Source: Caulobacterales bacterium (GTDB taxonomy: Bacteria; Pseudomonadota; Alphaproteobacteria; Caulobacterales; Caulobacteraceae). From it: a DNA stretch of 64,000 bases. Of the stretch, positions 11,629-19,547 are shown piece by piece (within the stretch, counting starts at the first letter, position 1; each line of letters starts with the position of its first letter). Position numbers and translations under genes: made by a program. The notes below the pieces were generated by a model, which was given only the letters and a program-made list of their open reading frames with translations, was not told the origin of the DNA and ran no database searches. The stretch spans positions 65,001 through 129,000 of the forward strand of contig JAFLCS010000002.1 of NCBI GenBank assembly GCA_017302105.1, written 5' to 3'.

Positions 11629-11740
11629 GGACGGGTCTGCCGTCCGGTCAATGGGCTGCCCGCTCCATTCGCCTTCGCTGCGCTCCGTCTCCCGTGTTGC
11701 CCATTCCGCTGCTCTGACCAGCCGGCGATCCGACCCGTCC
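11629..11740 (+). promoter_or_regulatory. structured 5' leader of ardC, radC-RNA-like
   Basis: An outer 9-bp stem GGACGGGTC/GACCCGTCC (11629-11637 with 11732-11740) encloses GGTCA/TGACC and an inner stem AATGGGC/GCCCATT (11650-11656 with 11699-11705). The inner loop contains CGCTGCGC and CCCGTGTTG. The second leader at 14343-14434 has the same layout with different stem bases. The radC RNA motif is known from alphaproteobacterial leaders of antirestriction and other DNA-related genes; the assignment is by memory of that context and needs a covariance-model match. Confidence 0.5.
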
Positions 11741-11781
11741 CTCTCCGTCGCGTCCTCAGGGAACAGCGAAAGGAGCAGGAC

Positions 11782-12714
11782 ATGACGACTTCATCCACCA
11801 AACGCTTCGACGTCCACGAAGCCATCACCACTCAGATCATCCAGGCCATCGAGGCCGGCACCGGGCCCCTTCAGATGCCGTGGCACCGGTCAGGCGGCGC
11901 GATCTATCGACCCACGAACATCGCCAGCGGCAACGCCTATCGCGGGGTCAACGTCATCGCCCTCTGGGCCGCCGCCCACAGCCGGGGCTTCGAGCACGGC
12001 GTCTGGGGCACCTATCGCCAATGGCAGGCCAAAGGCGGCCAGGTCCGGCGCGGCGAGAAGTCCTCGCTCGTCGTCTTCTACAAGACGCTCGATGCCGATG
12101 ATGATCATCATCATCAACAACAAGATGATGAACAGCAGCACCGTCGCTTCGTCGCCAAGGCGTCCTACGTCTTCAACGTCGATCAGGTCGACAATGTCGA
12201 TACCGACGTCGATGCCCCGAAGCCCGACATCGATCCCGTCGTCCGGGATCAATCTGCCGAGGCTTTTCTGACCGCGACGCGGGCGGTGATCCGCGAAGGC
12301 GGAGACCGCGCCTTCTATCATCCGTCGGATGACACGATCACGATGCCGGATCGCTGGCGCTTCACCGGCACGGAAACGATCACACCGACCGAGGCCTGGT
12401 ATGCGACGGCCTTCCATGAGCTGGTTCACTGGTCCGGCGCTCAGAAGCGTCTCGATCGCCAGTTCGGCGAACGCTTCGGCGACGACGCCTATGCCGTCGA
12501 AGAGATGGTCGCCGAAATCGGTGCGGCCTTCCTCTGCGGCGATCTCGGGATCACCGCCGAGCCCCGGCCGGACCACGCCGCCTATGTCGATCACTGGCTG
12601 CGCATCATGAAAGGCGATCGCAAAGCGGTCTTCGCTGCCGCCAGCGCCGCGAGCAAGGCCGCTGACTACCTCGCCGGGCTGGCAAAGCCCGAGGAGGTGC
12701 GGGACGCGGCTTAG
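11782..12714 (+). CDS. ardC: ArdC-like antirestriction protein
   Basis: The 310-residue protein has the N-terminal ssDNA-binding domain of ArdC (DUF1738; GPLQMPWHR and YRGVNVIALW within residues 1-75) and a C-terminal zincin-like domain with FHELVHWSG (HELVH at about 212-216). ArdC proteins protect incoming mobile DNA from host restriction. Between the domains lies an unusual Asp/His/Gln-rich run (about 107-123) encoded by repeated GAT, CAT and CAA codons. The ATG follows GAAAGGAGCAGGAC, a strong ribosome site, and a structured leader. Restriction genes in the same element make antirestriction useful mainly in a new host. Confidence 0.93.
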   Translation: MTTSSTKRFDVHEAITTQIIQAIEAGTGPLQMPWHRSGGAIYRPTNIASGNAYRGVNVIALWAAAHSRGFEHGVWGTYRQWQAKGGQVRRGEKSSLVVFYKTLDADDDHHHQQQDDEQQHRRFVAKASYVFNVDQVDNVDTDVDAPKPDIDPVVRDQSAEAFLTATRAVIREGGDRAFYHPSDDTITMPDRWRFTGTETITPTEAWYATAFHELVHWSGAQKRLDRQFGERFGDDAYAVEEMVAEIGAAFLCGDLGITAEPRPDHAAYVDHWLRIMKGDRKAVFAAASAASKAADYLAGLAKPEEVRDAA

Positions 12715-12917
12715 CCGCGTCCCTGGTTCAGGCGTGCGAGCAGTCTCGCCGCCTGAATCAGCCGGACCGATTGAACGGAACGCATGAGCGTGTCGCGGTC
12801 GCGATCGGTCAGTGCCGGATCATGTTCGAGGGGCCGGCGCAGGGCAGCGTCCAGAAGCTCCAGCTCGAAATCGCTGAGCGGCAGAAGGTCGGAAGGTGTG
12901 ATGAGGGGATGTGGCAT
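12711..12917 (-). CDS. small conserved-looking protein opposite the ardC end
   Basis: This 68-residue ORF overlaps the ardC stop by 4 nt on the other strand. It is mostly helical with many charged residues, containing LSDFELELLDAALRRPLE (14-31) and a C-terminal basic helix. No family was recognised. The amino-acid composition is protein-like and it has a proper ATG, but the support is limited to that and to its position among mobile-element genes. Confidence 0.5.
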   Translation of the reverse strand: MPHPLITPSDLLPLSDFELELLDAALRRPLEHDPALTDRDRDTLMRSVQSVRLIQAARLLARLNQGRG

Positions 12918-13214
12918 GGCGGTCTCCAGTCCGGTTGAGACGGGACCATCCCGGCTCTTGTCATGGAGAGCCGATCGCCAGGGGCGAACCGGACAGCACC
13001 GAACGGGCGCAACGGAGTGGAGCAGGGCGCGATCGCGCCCTTGCCGTTGAAAGGTCGCCTGTGGCCACTTCAGGGTCTGACAAGAGAGGGGTGACGGCTT
13101 TGGACGAGAGCCCGCTAAAGCTCATCCTCATCCAGCACGTTCGACGGGCGGATCGAGCGCAGCATCGCGCGCCCGCATCGAAAGGCCTCGCCATGGCCGA
13201 TCAGATACAAAAAA
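12918..13214. other. 297-bp gap without a convincing gene
   Basis: Short ORFs exist on both strands (12911-13231 plus, 12961-13194 minus), but both have arginine/alanine-rich sequence typical of out-of-frame high-GC DNA, and neither has a good ribosome site. No repeat or hairpin stands out. Confidence 0.5.
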
Positions 13215-13979
13215 TTAGCGCGCGTAGATAACGGCGAAAAGTTCGCCGCCGCCAGCCGTGTAACCGGCTTCGCGACACCAAACGCGGCGGGTTATCAGTC
13301 TTGATTCAGAGCCGGCGGTGCGGTCAGCAGAGGTGCTCGCAAGAGCGGTTGCGGAACTTGATGATAGGGAATTGTAATCGGCTGGCGTGCTGCCGGGGCT
13401 ATTGCCGACTATAACGGCGTCGTTGCGCCCCCGTAGGCCCTCCTGAATGTTGATTTCGGCACAGATTTGGGGGTGTACACAAGGATAGTAGAAAACAAAA
13501 TCCGAAGCAGCGGTGCCTATGCCAGACGCGCTTATAACCATCATGAAAGGGCGGACGCCGCCATTAAGAGTGGAAGGGCGATAACCGCTGCCGGCCTGAC
13601 AGCCTGCGCTGACAGTAGCGGGGTTATACGCCGCGAGTGGCAGAATGGGTGGCGTCACCTTGCCGCCGTCTTGGCTCCAGAAATCGCAAGCCGTTGTCGT
13701 GCAATTGGGACTATTGCCGCTACTGCTGGCAGTGCCGTGCGGACCGATGAAATCGACCTGGTGAATGGCGAGTTTCTGGCGCTCCATGAACCGCATCAGC
13801 TCCGGTTCCTGCAGGCCGATTGCATTGATGATCTGGGCCGCGATGGCGGCAGCTTTTTCGTCCGACACATCCTTGCCGCCGCCGCGCAACGATTGCGTCA
13901 CGGCATAGGAAAGGGCCGCAAACAGCACGACCGCCAGCAGGATCAGGAACAGGATGTTTCCACGTTCTTTTAAATGCAT
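13215..13979 (-). CDS. single-pass, pilin-like membrane protein, paralogue A
   Basis: The 254-residue protein begins with a short basic segment and one strongly hydrophobic helix (about 9-28), in the motif RGNILFLILLAVVLFAALSY. AVTQSLRGGG follows and then a long polar domain with several cysteines (CTTTAC near 92, CVHPQIC near 168, and others). The N terminus resembles type IV pilin-like or pseudopilin-like anchors but lacks the classic GF(T)xxE site. A second gene at 15012-15701 shares the same N-terminal design. The upstream DNA is AT-rich compared with the rest of the element. Function unknown; a surface or secretion-linked role is inference. Confidence 0.75.
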   Translation of the reverse strand: MHLKERGNILFLILLAVVLFAALSYAVTQSLRGGGKDVSDEKAAAIAAQIINAIGLQEPELMRFMERQKLAIHQVDFIGPHGTASSSGNSPNCTTTACDFWSQDGGKVTPPILPLAAYNPATVSAGCQAGSGYRPSTLNGGVRPFMMVISASGIGTAASDFVFYYPCVHPQICAEINIQEGLRGRNDAVIVGNSPGSTPADYNSLSSSSATALASTSADRTAGSESRLITRRVWCREAGYTAGGGELFAVIYAR

Positions 13980-14481
13980 CGTGCAATCATCACCTATGTA
14001 TACAGTTGTGGCAAGAATTGCTGTGATTGTAACATTGGTTATTGAGGAATTGATTGAAACTCAATACATGATTCAAGGGGGGCGCTCTGATGGGGTCTTG
14101 CTTGAGAGCGCGTGCCATCGACGATTTTTCCGGCCGTGAGGGCAGAATCCGAAGGACGCAAGGACACGCCTCGGAGGTCCATCGCTGTCCTGGCTGGCAG
14201 AGTTCGCCTTGATCCAGACCACCGCCCGAGCCGGGCGGCCAAGGAAATCGGAGGCTAGGGAGGAATGTCGCTGACGGGGCCCGTGGGGTGCCAGTGGTCT
14301 CCGTAGGGGTCTGGGTGGGCTCGTTCGTTTCGCTGCCGGTCTGACCGGGCGCGCCCCGTCGTCAATGCCCGGCCCGCGCCAGTGCGCTGCGCGCACCCGT
14401 GTTGGGCATGACGCCGGGTCTTCTCCGCCCGGTCTTGGAGGCAGGCGTACCGAGCCACCCCAAACCAAAGGAGACATTCAC
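13980..14481. other. 502-bp gap: AT-rich promoter region and structured leader
   Basis: The first 100 bp are AT-rich and probably hold the promoter of the minus-strand gene at 13979. About 14100-14340 shows no gene or repeat. The radC-like leader (14343-14434) occupies the rest, followed by the ribosome site AAAGGAG of the gene at 14482. Confidence 0.6.
14343..14434 (+). promoter_or_regulatory. second structured leader, radC-RNA-like
   Basis: An outer 8-bp stem GACCGGGC/GCCCGGTC (14343-14350 with 14427-14434) encloses GTC/GAC and ATGCCC/GGGCAT (14365-14370 with 14404-14409). The inner loop again holds CGCTGCGC and CCCGTGTTG. The helices match those at 11629-11740 in place but not in sequence, which is what compensatory change would give. 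It precedes the gene at 14482. Confidence 0.5.
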
Positions 14482-14709
14482 ATGGCCCGCAACTCTGAAG
14501 CCCCGCGCAACACCTCCAAAGCCCCTGACCTCATCGCATGGCACGTCCTGCAAAAGGGCGACAAAGCCTTCTGGAACAAGGTCGGAGCCTGCTGGCAACA
14601 CAAGGATAAGAAGGGCATGACCCTTCAGCTGGAGACCCTGCCCATCAACGGGCGGATTGTCCTGCGCCAGCCGAACGAAGACGCCAAAGCCGAAGGGGCG
14701 CGCCAGTGA
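14482..14709 (+). CDS. small conserved mobile-element protein
   Basis: The 75-residue product starts at ATG 14482 after AAAGGAGACATTCAC. It is rich in Trp and Lys, with WHVLQKGDKAFWNKVGACWQ (20-39) followed by HKDKKGMTLQLETLPINGRI, and looks like a small compact beta-rich fold. Proteins with this pattern are common beside conjugative and mobilizable modules in alphaproteobacteria, but no named function is known to me. Its stop overlaps the GTG start of the next gene by 4 nt, so the two are coupled. Confidence 0.75.
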   Translation: MARNSEAPRNTSKAPDLIAWHVLQKGDKAFWNKVGACWQHKDKKGMTLQLETLPINGRIVLRQPNEDAKAEGARQ

Positions 14710-14990
14710 GCGCGCCCCAGACTTTCATTCTCACCTGGGAGGGACGTCGCCTCACGATCGAGCATCGGGAGGCATGGATCGCCGGAGCCGATCATCTGGC
14801 GATCCAGTCCGAGGATCGTGAACCTCTGCCCATCACCGAGACCGGCTATCGGTCGCATTTCCTCTCCGGCGAGGAACTCGCCGCCAGAGGCGGCCCCGCA
14901 GCCTACGTCGAAACATGGCTCAACGACGCCGCACGGACGTCGGAATGGAAGGCCCATGTCGCCGCGTCACGCCAGCTCAGTCTGTTCTGA
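14706..14990 (+). CDS. small hypothetical protein coupled to the previous gene
   Basis: The 94-residue product starts with GTG overlapping the previous stop (GTGA). It reads TFILTWEGRRLTIEHREAW at residues 6-24, has a central acidic segment and ends in a helical part with SRQLSLF. No membrane segment or signal peptide is present. It was not assigned to a named family; its company suggests a housekeeping or establishment gene of the mobile element. Confidence 0.72.
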   Translation: MSAPQTFILTWEGRRLTIEHREAWIAGADHLAIQSEDREPLPITETGYRSHFLSGEELAARGGPAAYVETWLNDAARTSEWKAHVAASRQLSLF

Positions 14991-15011
14991 GCCCACGCGG
15001 CTACAGCACGC

Positions 15012-15701
15012 TCAACGCGCTATAAGCGTGTGAAAGAAGCTGTAAGTGCCTTGGTTGGCGAGACAGTAGGAGCGCTGGCCCCGGGCGGCGGTGAACACAT
15101 CGCCTAGAGTTCCAAAGCCAGACGGCATGTCAGTCAAGGTTCCTGTATATGTCGCCATTTCATAGCTCGGGCTCCAAGCATACGCATCGATTTGAGAGTC
15201 TATGAGCGAACTATCAATGCCCAAAGCCTTGTTGATGGATAAGCATAACGGCCTGCTTATATTAAGCAGAGCCAATGTCAAATCGCTTGCATCTGTCCCA
15301 ACGTCAAGTGTCTTTATCATTAGGAATCTAAAATCTATTGTACCGCCATTATAGGTTGCCCAACTTGGAACAGTAGGTAATGCCACGGTGCCTTGATGGT
15401 TTCCGGTAAGCATGCGGCATGATGACGACAAACAAGCGCTGTTCTGGCTAGCCAAGCTGTTTATTCCTGAAAGGTCAAACTGATGCGGTCTAATATTGCC
15501 AATCAGGGTGGACCTAATCATGCTATTTTCAAGTAAACTTGCAGCTTGGAGAATTTGGGCTGCAAGAGTGTCAGATCTTTCACTGGAGGCATCGGCTCCG
15601 CCGCCCCGGAGTGACTGAGTGACCGCATAACTGAGCGATGCGAACAGTATGATCGCCAATAACAAAATATATAATATGTTTCCTCTTGAGTTGGGCGGCA
15701 T
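15012..15701 (-). CDS. single-pass, pilin-like membrane protein, paralogue B
   Basis: The 229-residue protein has the same plan as the product of 13215-13979: RGNILYILLLAIILFASLSY at residues 6-25, AVTQSLRGGG, then a helical stretch and an extracytoplasmic-type domain with paired cysteines (CLSSSC near 90, CLSINK and RSYC later). Beyond the first 45 residues the two differ strongly. The gene and its upstream region are noticeably AT-richer than the rest of the element, suggesting separate acquisition. It lies convergently 21 nt from the small-gene pair. Function unknown. Confidence 0.75.
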   Translation of the reverse strand: MPPNSRGNILYILLLAIILFASLSYAVTQSLRGGGADASSERSDTLAAQILQAASLLENSMIRSTLIGNIRPHQFDLSGINSLASQNSACLSSSCRMLTGNHQGTVALPTVPSWATYNGGTIDFRFLMIKTLDVGTDASDLTLALLNISRPLCLSINKALGIDSSLIDSQIDAYAWSPSYEMATYTGTLTDMPSGFGTLGDVFTAARGQRSYCLANQGTYSFFHTLIAR

Positions 15702-15882
15702 TAAATAATAATCGCCATTGGCGACAGTATAATCAAGACGATATTGATTCGGGTTGCGTTCTAAAGGGTATTTTGGGGTTCCGTTGGCAAAGTAAACTGG
15801 GCTGAATCCTATGATCGATCAGAACCTCTTTCTGGGCGTTGAAGCGTTGAGCCGCCTCAGTTTGCCCTAGTCTGACCCAGGC

Positions 15883-16797
15883 TCAGTTCAGGGCCTCTTC
15901 CAGCAAGCCACGCTGTTCGGCGTGCTTGTCCGGGTTGGAGCGCTTGAGGTTCTGAAGGTTCAGAACCTTCCATCGCACACCGGGAAGATCGGCCCCGCTG
16001 GGCAGGCCGATCAGCTCGAAGTGCGGTTCGCCATCATGGAGGGAGAGAAGAAAGCCGCGCGACGCATCATCAACCCGACTGGCAACATCGGCGAAGAGTC
16101 GCTCTCGCGTTTCAATCAGGTCAGCCATGCTGACCGGGATTCGGGCCATGCCCTCGAACTCCTTCGCATAGGGCTCATCCAGCGGCAAAGCGCGCGGCCG
16201 GATGATCTCGTGCATCGGCCGGTTTGATTGCGCGACATAGGCAAGGAAGGTTCGAAAGAGGTCGTCGGTCAGGCCCTCGTTCTCGTAGAGCAGCCTGACA
16301 TCGAAGAGATCTCGCGGGTGCTGCCGATCCATCGCCGCGACGAGCTTGCCGCCGTACAGGTCTTCAAACGCTACGACGTTCATCTCCACGAAGCCGAACA
16401 TCTCCTGGACTGCGTCCGTCACCACGCGCAGTTCCGGCGCATGGAGCGTTCCCCTCGTCACTGGCGACGTTTCGATCTTGACCAGTTCGCGGCCCTGCTG
16501 GACGCCAACTCGCGTATCGCCGTCTCCTCCTCCAGCCATCCGCTTCACCGTCGCATCCGGCACATCAGACGTGATCGTCGCCATGACGCGGTCGAGAGCC
16601 GCATCAATCTCCGTCAGTGTCTCTGGACGAGGCAGAAGCGGGAGGAACGTCAGATCAATGTCGACCGACAGGCGGGGCAGATCGCGATAGAAAAGGTTGA
16701 TCGCGGTGCCGCCTTTAAGAGCGAAGCTCGGCTCTTTCGCCACGCTCGGAAGGGTGCGGACGAGAAGGGCGACGACGGCGGCATAGTCACTCGCCAT
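15883..16797 (-). CDS. abiEii: AbiEii-type nucleotidyltransferase toxin
   Basis: The 304-residue protein matches the AbiEii family of nucleotidyltransferase toxins (type IV toxin-antitoxin and abortive infection). The segment ALKGGTAINLFYRDLPRLSV, about residues 27-46, leads into the DID of VDIDLTF, and a later FEDLYGGKLVAAMDRQHPRD (about 144-163) is also typical. The ATG at 16797 is chosen for its GGGGGG ribosome site; an in-frame TTG lies 15 nt upstream. It overlaps the AbiEi gene by 11 nt, the normal antitoxin-toxin order. Such toxins act on tRNA or other nucleic acid substrates to stop growth on phage infection. Confidence 0.92.
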   Translation of the reverse strand: MASDYAAVVALLVRTLPSVAKEPSFALKGGTAINLFYRDLPRLSVDIDLTFLPLLPRPETLTEIDAALDRVMATITSDVPDATVKRMAGGGDGDTRVGVQQGRELVKIETSPVTRGTLHAPELRVVTDAVQEMFGFVEMNVVAFEDLYGGKLVAAMDRQHPRDLFDVRLLYENEGLTDDLFRTFLAYVAQSNRPMHEIIRPRALPLDEPYAKEFEGMARIPVSMADLIETRERLFADVASRVDDASRGFLLSLHDGEPHFELIGLPSGADLPGVRWKVLNLQNLKRSNPDKHAEQRGLLEEALN

Positions 16798-17626
16798 GCG
16801 CCCCCCCGGCAAGCAGTTCGACGGGTACGGTGATGCGATACGCCTTATGCATCTTGCCGCCCTTCACCAGCTCGCGGTCGCCCTTGCCGAGGTCGATCCC
16901 GCTGCGATCGACATGCCTCAGCCAGGCGTGGCCATGCCTTTCTGCGAAGACAAAGAAGAGCCGCTTCACCTTCACGCTGGTGCACAGGTTCAGAAGCTTG
17001 GAAAGCCGCTTCGGTCTCAGATTGGCCAGGCTCTGAAACGCCATGTCCACTACGTGGAAGCTGGCTGTCTTCGGCAGTTCGTCAAGCGCTTCCAGGATCG
17101 CCCGTTCCGGCGTGGACGCCCGAAGCGGCCAGGCGGCGCTATCGGTCCCGCCGAAGGCTTCGAGGTTCGCGCGCTCCGGTTCGACGCCGAAATCGTCACC
17201 GTCGAAGAGGCGCAGTGAGCGTCGCTCAAGCTGTGCATCGAGCGGAAGTTTAAACAGCCATGATGGCTGCTCCGCACCGTAGAGGAATATGCGCCGGCCA
17301 GGGCCAAGCGCGACGTAATGAGAATGACCGCCTAGCCGCAGCGCGCTCTCTCCGCCGACATGAATGGCGTAGTTCATGATCCATTGAGCGGAGAGGACGG
17401 CGGTCTGCCAATCCATCAGATCGCTGTCCCTGGACCGCAGGGATACCGGACGGCGATACAAGCCATGTCCGGCGCGTTCGAGCCAGCCGCGTTTGAGATA
17501 GTCGTGCACAGACTGACGAGCGACGGAGTTTGATCGCATCCACTGCGAATCGACCAGATAACCGTTCGGAACGGCATCCAGCACAAACTTTAGCTTCTGA
17601 TCGTTTTGTCCGTTCACAACAGACAT
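16787..17626 (-). CDS. abiEi: AbiEi-type antitoxin and repressor
   Basis: The 279-residue protein fits the AbiEi antitoxins: an N-terminal winged helix (about 10-60, with SVHDYLKRGWLERAGHGLYR) and a larger C-terminal domain that neutralises the toxin and helps repress the operon. The segment AIHVGGESALRLGGHSHYV (about 88-106) is family-like. It precedes and overlaps abiEii. The region upstream of the ATG is AT-rich (TTTTAGCATATTTTC) and could carry the promoter and the autoregulatory site. Confidence 0.9.
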   Translation of the reverse strand: MSVVNGQNDQKLKFVLDAVPNGYLVDSQWMRSNSVARQSVHDYLKRGWLERAGHGLYRRPVSLRSRDSDLMDWQTAVLSAQWIMNYAIHVGGESALRLGGHSHYVALGPGRRIFLYGAEQPSWLFKLPLDAQLERRSLRLFDGDDFGVEPERANLEAFGGTDSAAWPLRASTPERAILEALDELPKTASFHVVDMAFQSLANLRPKRLSKLLNLCTSVKVKRLFFVFAERHGHAWLRHVDRSGIDLGKGDRELVKGGKMHKAYRITVPVELLAGGAHGE

Positions 17627-17799
17627 TTTAGCATATTTTCAAAGCTCACACCAAGCTCACTTTAACTGAGCCCAAAAATGTCCGCCTTAGACAGACAAAA
17701 ATTGGGATAATCAAAGCAAGGCGGTGAGATAGGAGCGATCGCCCTTGTCGGCCGCACGATCGGCGTCAGATACTTATCCGAGCAACCCAAAGGAAATCT

Positions 17800-18765
17800 G
17801 TGCCGACCGTCTTCTTCTCCTATTCCCACGCCGACGAGGCGCTTCGCGACCAGCTCGAAAAGCAGCTCGCCATGCTGAAGCGGCAGGGCGTGATCGAGAC
17901 TTGGCACGACCGCCGCATCGGTGCCGGCCAGCACATTGGCCAGGCCATCGATAAGCACATCAACACCGCCGACATCATCCTGCTGCTCGTCAGCGCAGAT
18001 TTCATCGCCTCCGACTATTGCTACGACATCGAAATGCAGAGGGCGATGGAACGACACCACGCCGGTGAGGCCATCGTTATTCCTGTGATCCTGCGTGCCT
18101 GTGACTGGCATCATGCGCCGTTCGGCCAACTCAACGCCACACCGCGCGACGGCAAACCGATCACGCAGTGGCCCGATGTTGACGAGGCGTTCCTTCAGGT
18201 CGCTCAATCCGTCCGCGCCGCCGTAGGCCGGCTGCCCAGCGCGGCGCCTGCAACGGACACCTCACGCCCGCCGCCGCCGTCGGCGCCGATGTCGGCGCCG
18301 AGTGGCCCCCGATCCAGCAATCTCCGCATCGCGAAGACCTTCACACAGCGAGACAAGGATCGCTTCCAGCTCGACACGTTCGAGTACATGGCGAGATTTT
18401 TTGAAAACTCTCTCGCCGAGCTCGGAGCCCGCAACCCAGGCCTGGAAGGCGATTTCCGGCGGCTTGATGCCAACCGGTTCTTCGCGACGATCTACCGTGA
18501 CGGAAAGGACGTCGCCCGGGCCACCGTCTACATGGGCGGCGGCGTCTTCGGTCACAACGGCATCTGCTACATCAACGGCCAGACGACCGAGAGCAACTCG
18601 ATGAATGAGTCGCTCAGGGTCGAAGCCGACGACCAAACCCTGTTTCTTGTCGGTATGGGCATGGCGGGCTTCGGCCGCGACGCAGGGAAAAAGCTCAGCC
18701 AGGAAGGCGCGGCCGAATTCTACTGGGGCATGCTGATCGAGCCCTTGCAGCAACAGCGCTACTAG
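17800..18765 (+). CDS. TIR-domain protein, probable antiphage effector
   Basis: Residues 3-140 of this 321-residue protein form a TIR domain: VFFSYSHADE at the start, WHDRRIGAG at about 35-43, IILLLVSADFIASDYCYDIE ending at Glu78, the likely NADase glutamate. A proline/serine linker (about 150-170) leads to a C-terminal domain of about 140 residues that recurs in bacterial TIR proteins and may sense or regulate. The GTG start follows AAAGGA. A second gene follows after 9 nt with a strong ribosome site. NAD-degrading abortive defence is the known role of many bacterial TIR proteins; it is inferred here. Confidence 0.88.
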   Translation: MPTVFFSYSHADEALRDQLEKQLAMLKRQGVIETWHDRRIGAGQHIGQAIDKHINTADIILLLVSADFIASDYCYDIEMQRAMERHHAGEAIVIPVILRACDWHHAPFGQLNATPRDGKPITQWPDVDEAFLQVAQSVRAAVGRLPSAAPATDTSRPPPPSAPMSAPSGPRSSNLRIAKTFTQRDKDRFQLDTFEYMARFFENSLAELGARNPGLEGDFRRLDANRFFATIYRDGKDVARATVYMGGGVFGHNGICYINGQTTESNSMNESLRVEADDQTLFLVGMGMAGFGRDAGKKLSQEGAAEFYWGMLIEPLQQQRY

Positions 18766-18774
18766 GAGGTCGAC

Positions 18775-19254
18775 ATGCTCAAGCCCCATGAGTTCAGCGC
18801 CGGTATGCTCTCAAGCGCCAAGCCGCTGTCACTCCTGCTGCCGCGCGGCCGATATGAACAGCCCTTCCTCATCGGCGCGCGGGATGGACAGGGCATCGCG
18901 GTGCTTCTCTCCAACGAAGGGGACTATCGGTTTCAGGCCTTCCCGAATGCGGAGGCGCATAACTGGAATGGACTGATCGTAGCGGGCGTCTCCATCGAGG
19001 TTGATGAGACGAGCGTTTTTGATCCCAGCCTGGGAAGCCGCCTTGGCTCCATCGTGCGCTCTGGCACGACTCTCGCCATAGCGGCGACACCGGAAAGCTG
19101 GCGCGGCGGCAGCTATCTCGTGCCTCTGGTCGACGGTCTCCCCGACCTGGGCGATCGACACAGCGCAGGCTTCACGCGCTGGCAGATTGTCATCGGCGAG
19201 GACGCCGACAAACGGGTTTTGAAATCGATGTCCGTAGAGCTGCCAGAGGCCTAA
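18775..19254 (+). CDS. uncharacterised partner of the TIR protein
   Basis: The 159-residue product begins 9 nt after the TIR gene, behind AGGAGGTCGAC, so it is in the same operon. It appears beta-rich, without cysteine or membrane segments, and contains GRYEQPFLIGARDGQGIAVL (25-44) and FTRWQIVIGEDADKRVLKS. No family was recognised. It may be a regulator, sensor or immunity partner of the TIR protein; the tight spacing is the only evidence for that. Confidence 0.75.
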   Translation: MLKPHEFSAGMLSSAKPLSLLLPRGRYEQPFLIGARDGQGIAVLLSNEGDYRFQAFPNAEAHNWNGLIVAGVSIEVDETSVFDPSLGSRLGSIVRSGTTLAIAATPESWRGGSYLVPLVDGLPDLGDRHSAGFTRWQIVIGEDADKRVLKSMSVELPEA

Positions 19255-19535
19255 CGCTCCCGCCCTTTTCCAGGCGGTTGCTGAACGAGCGGCTTGAAGG
19301 CCTTCGCGGGTGTGCGCTGTCGCTTCGAGTCCGGACCTTGCGAAGCGGAAGGCTGGTGAGAATGGTTCAGAGACATCCTGACGCCCGACGCTCCCGGCGG
19401 TGCGAGCCGGGGATGAGGTAGCTGAACCAGCCTCGGAGGCTGGACCCTCGGAGCCGCGTTGTCCTTGTCGCGGACAACGGGCTCCTTGGACCCGGCCAGT
19501 GAGAACGGCTTTTGCGGTCGTCTGTCGTTCTTCAC
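19251..19535 (-). CDS. small basic proline-rich protein downstream of the coupling protein
   Basis: The 94-residue ORF lies 12 nt after the stop of the coupling-protein gene on the same strand and overlaps the TIR-partner stop tail to tail by 4 nt. It is very basic and rich in Pro, Gln and Ser, with no predicted fold or membrane segment. It may be a disordered nucleic-acid-binding accessory of the mobilization module, or a chance ORF. Its operon position is the main support. Confidence 0.45.
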   Translation of the reverse strand: MKNDRRPQKPFSLAGSKEPVVRDKDNAAPRVQPPRLVQLPHPRLAPPGASGVRMSLNHSHQPSASQGPDSKRQRTPAKAFKPLVQQPPGKGRER

Positions 19536-19547
19536 GGCCTGACGCTC

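Noticed and set aside
12911-13231. 106-residue ORF after ardC
   Set aside because: Composition is typical of out-of-frame GC-rich DNA and it overlaps two better-supported minus-strand genes.
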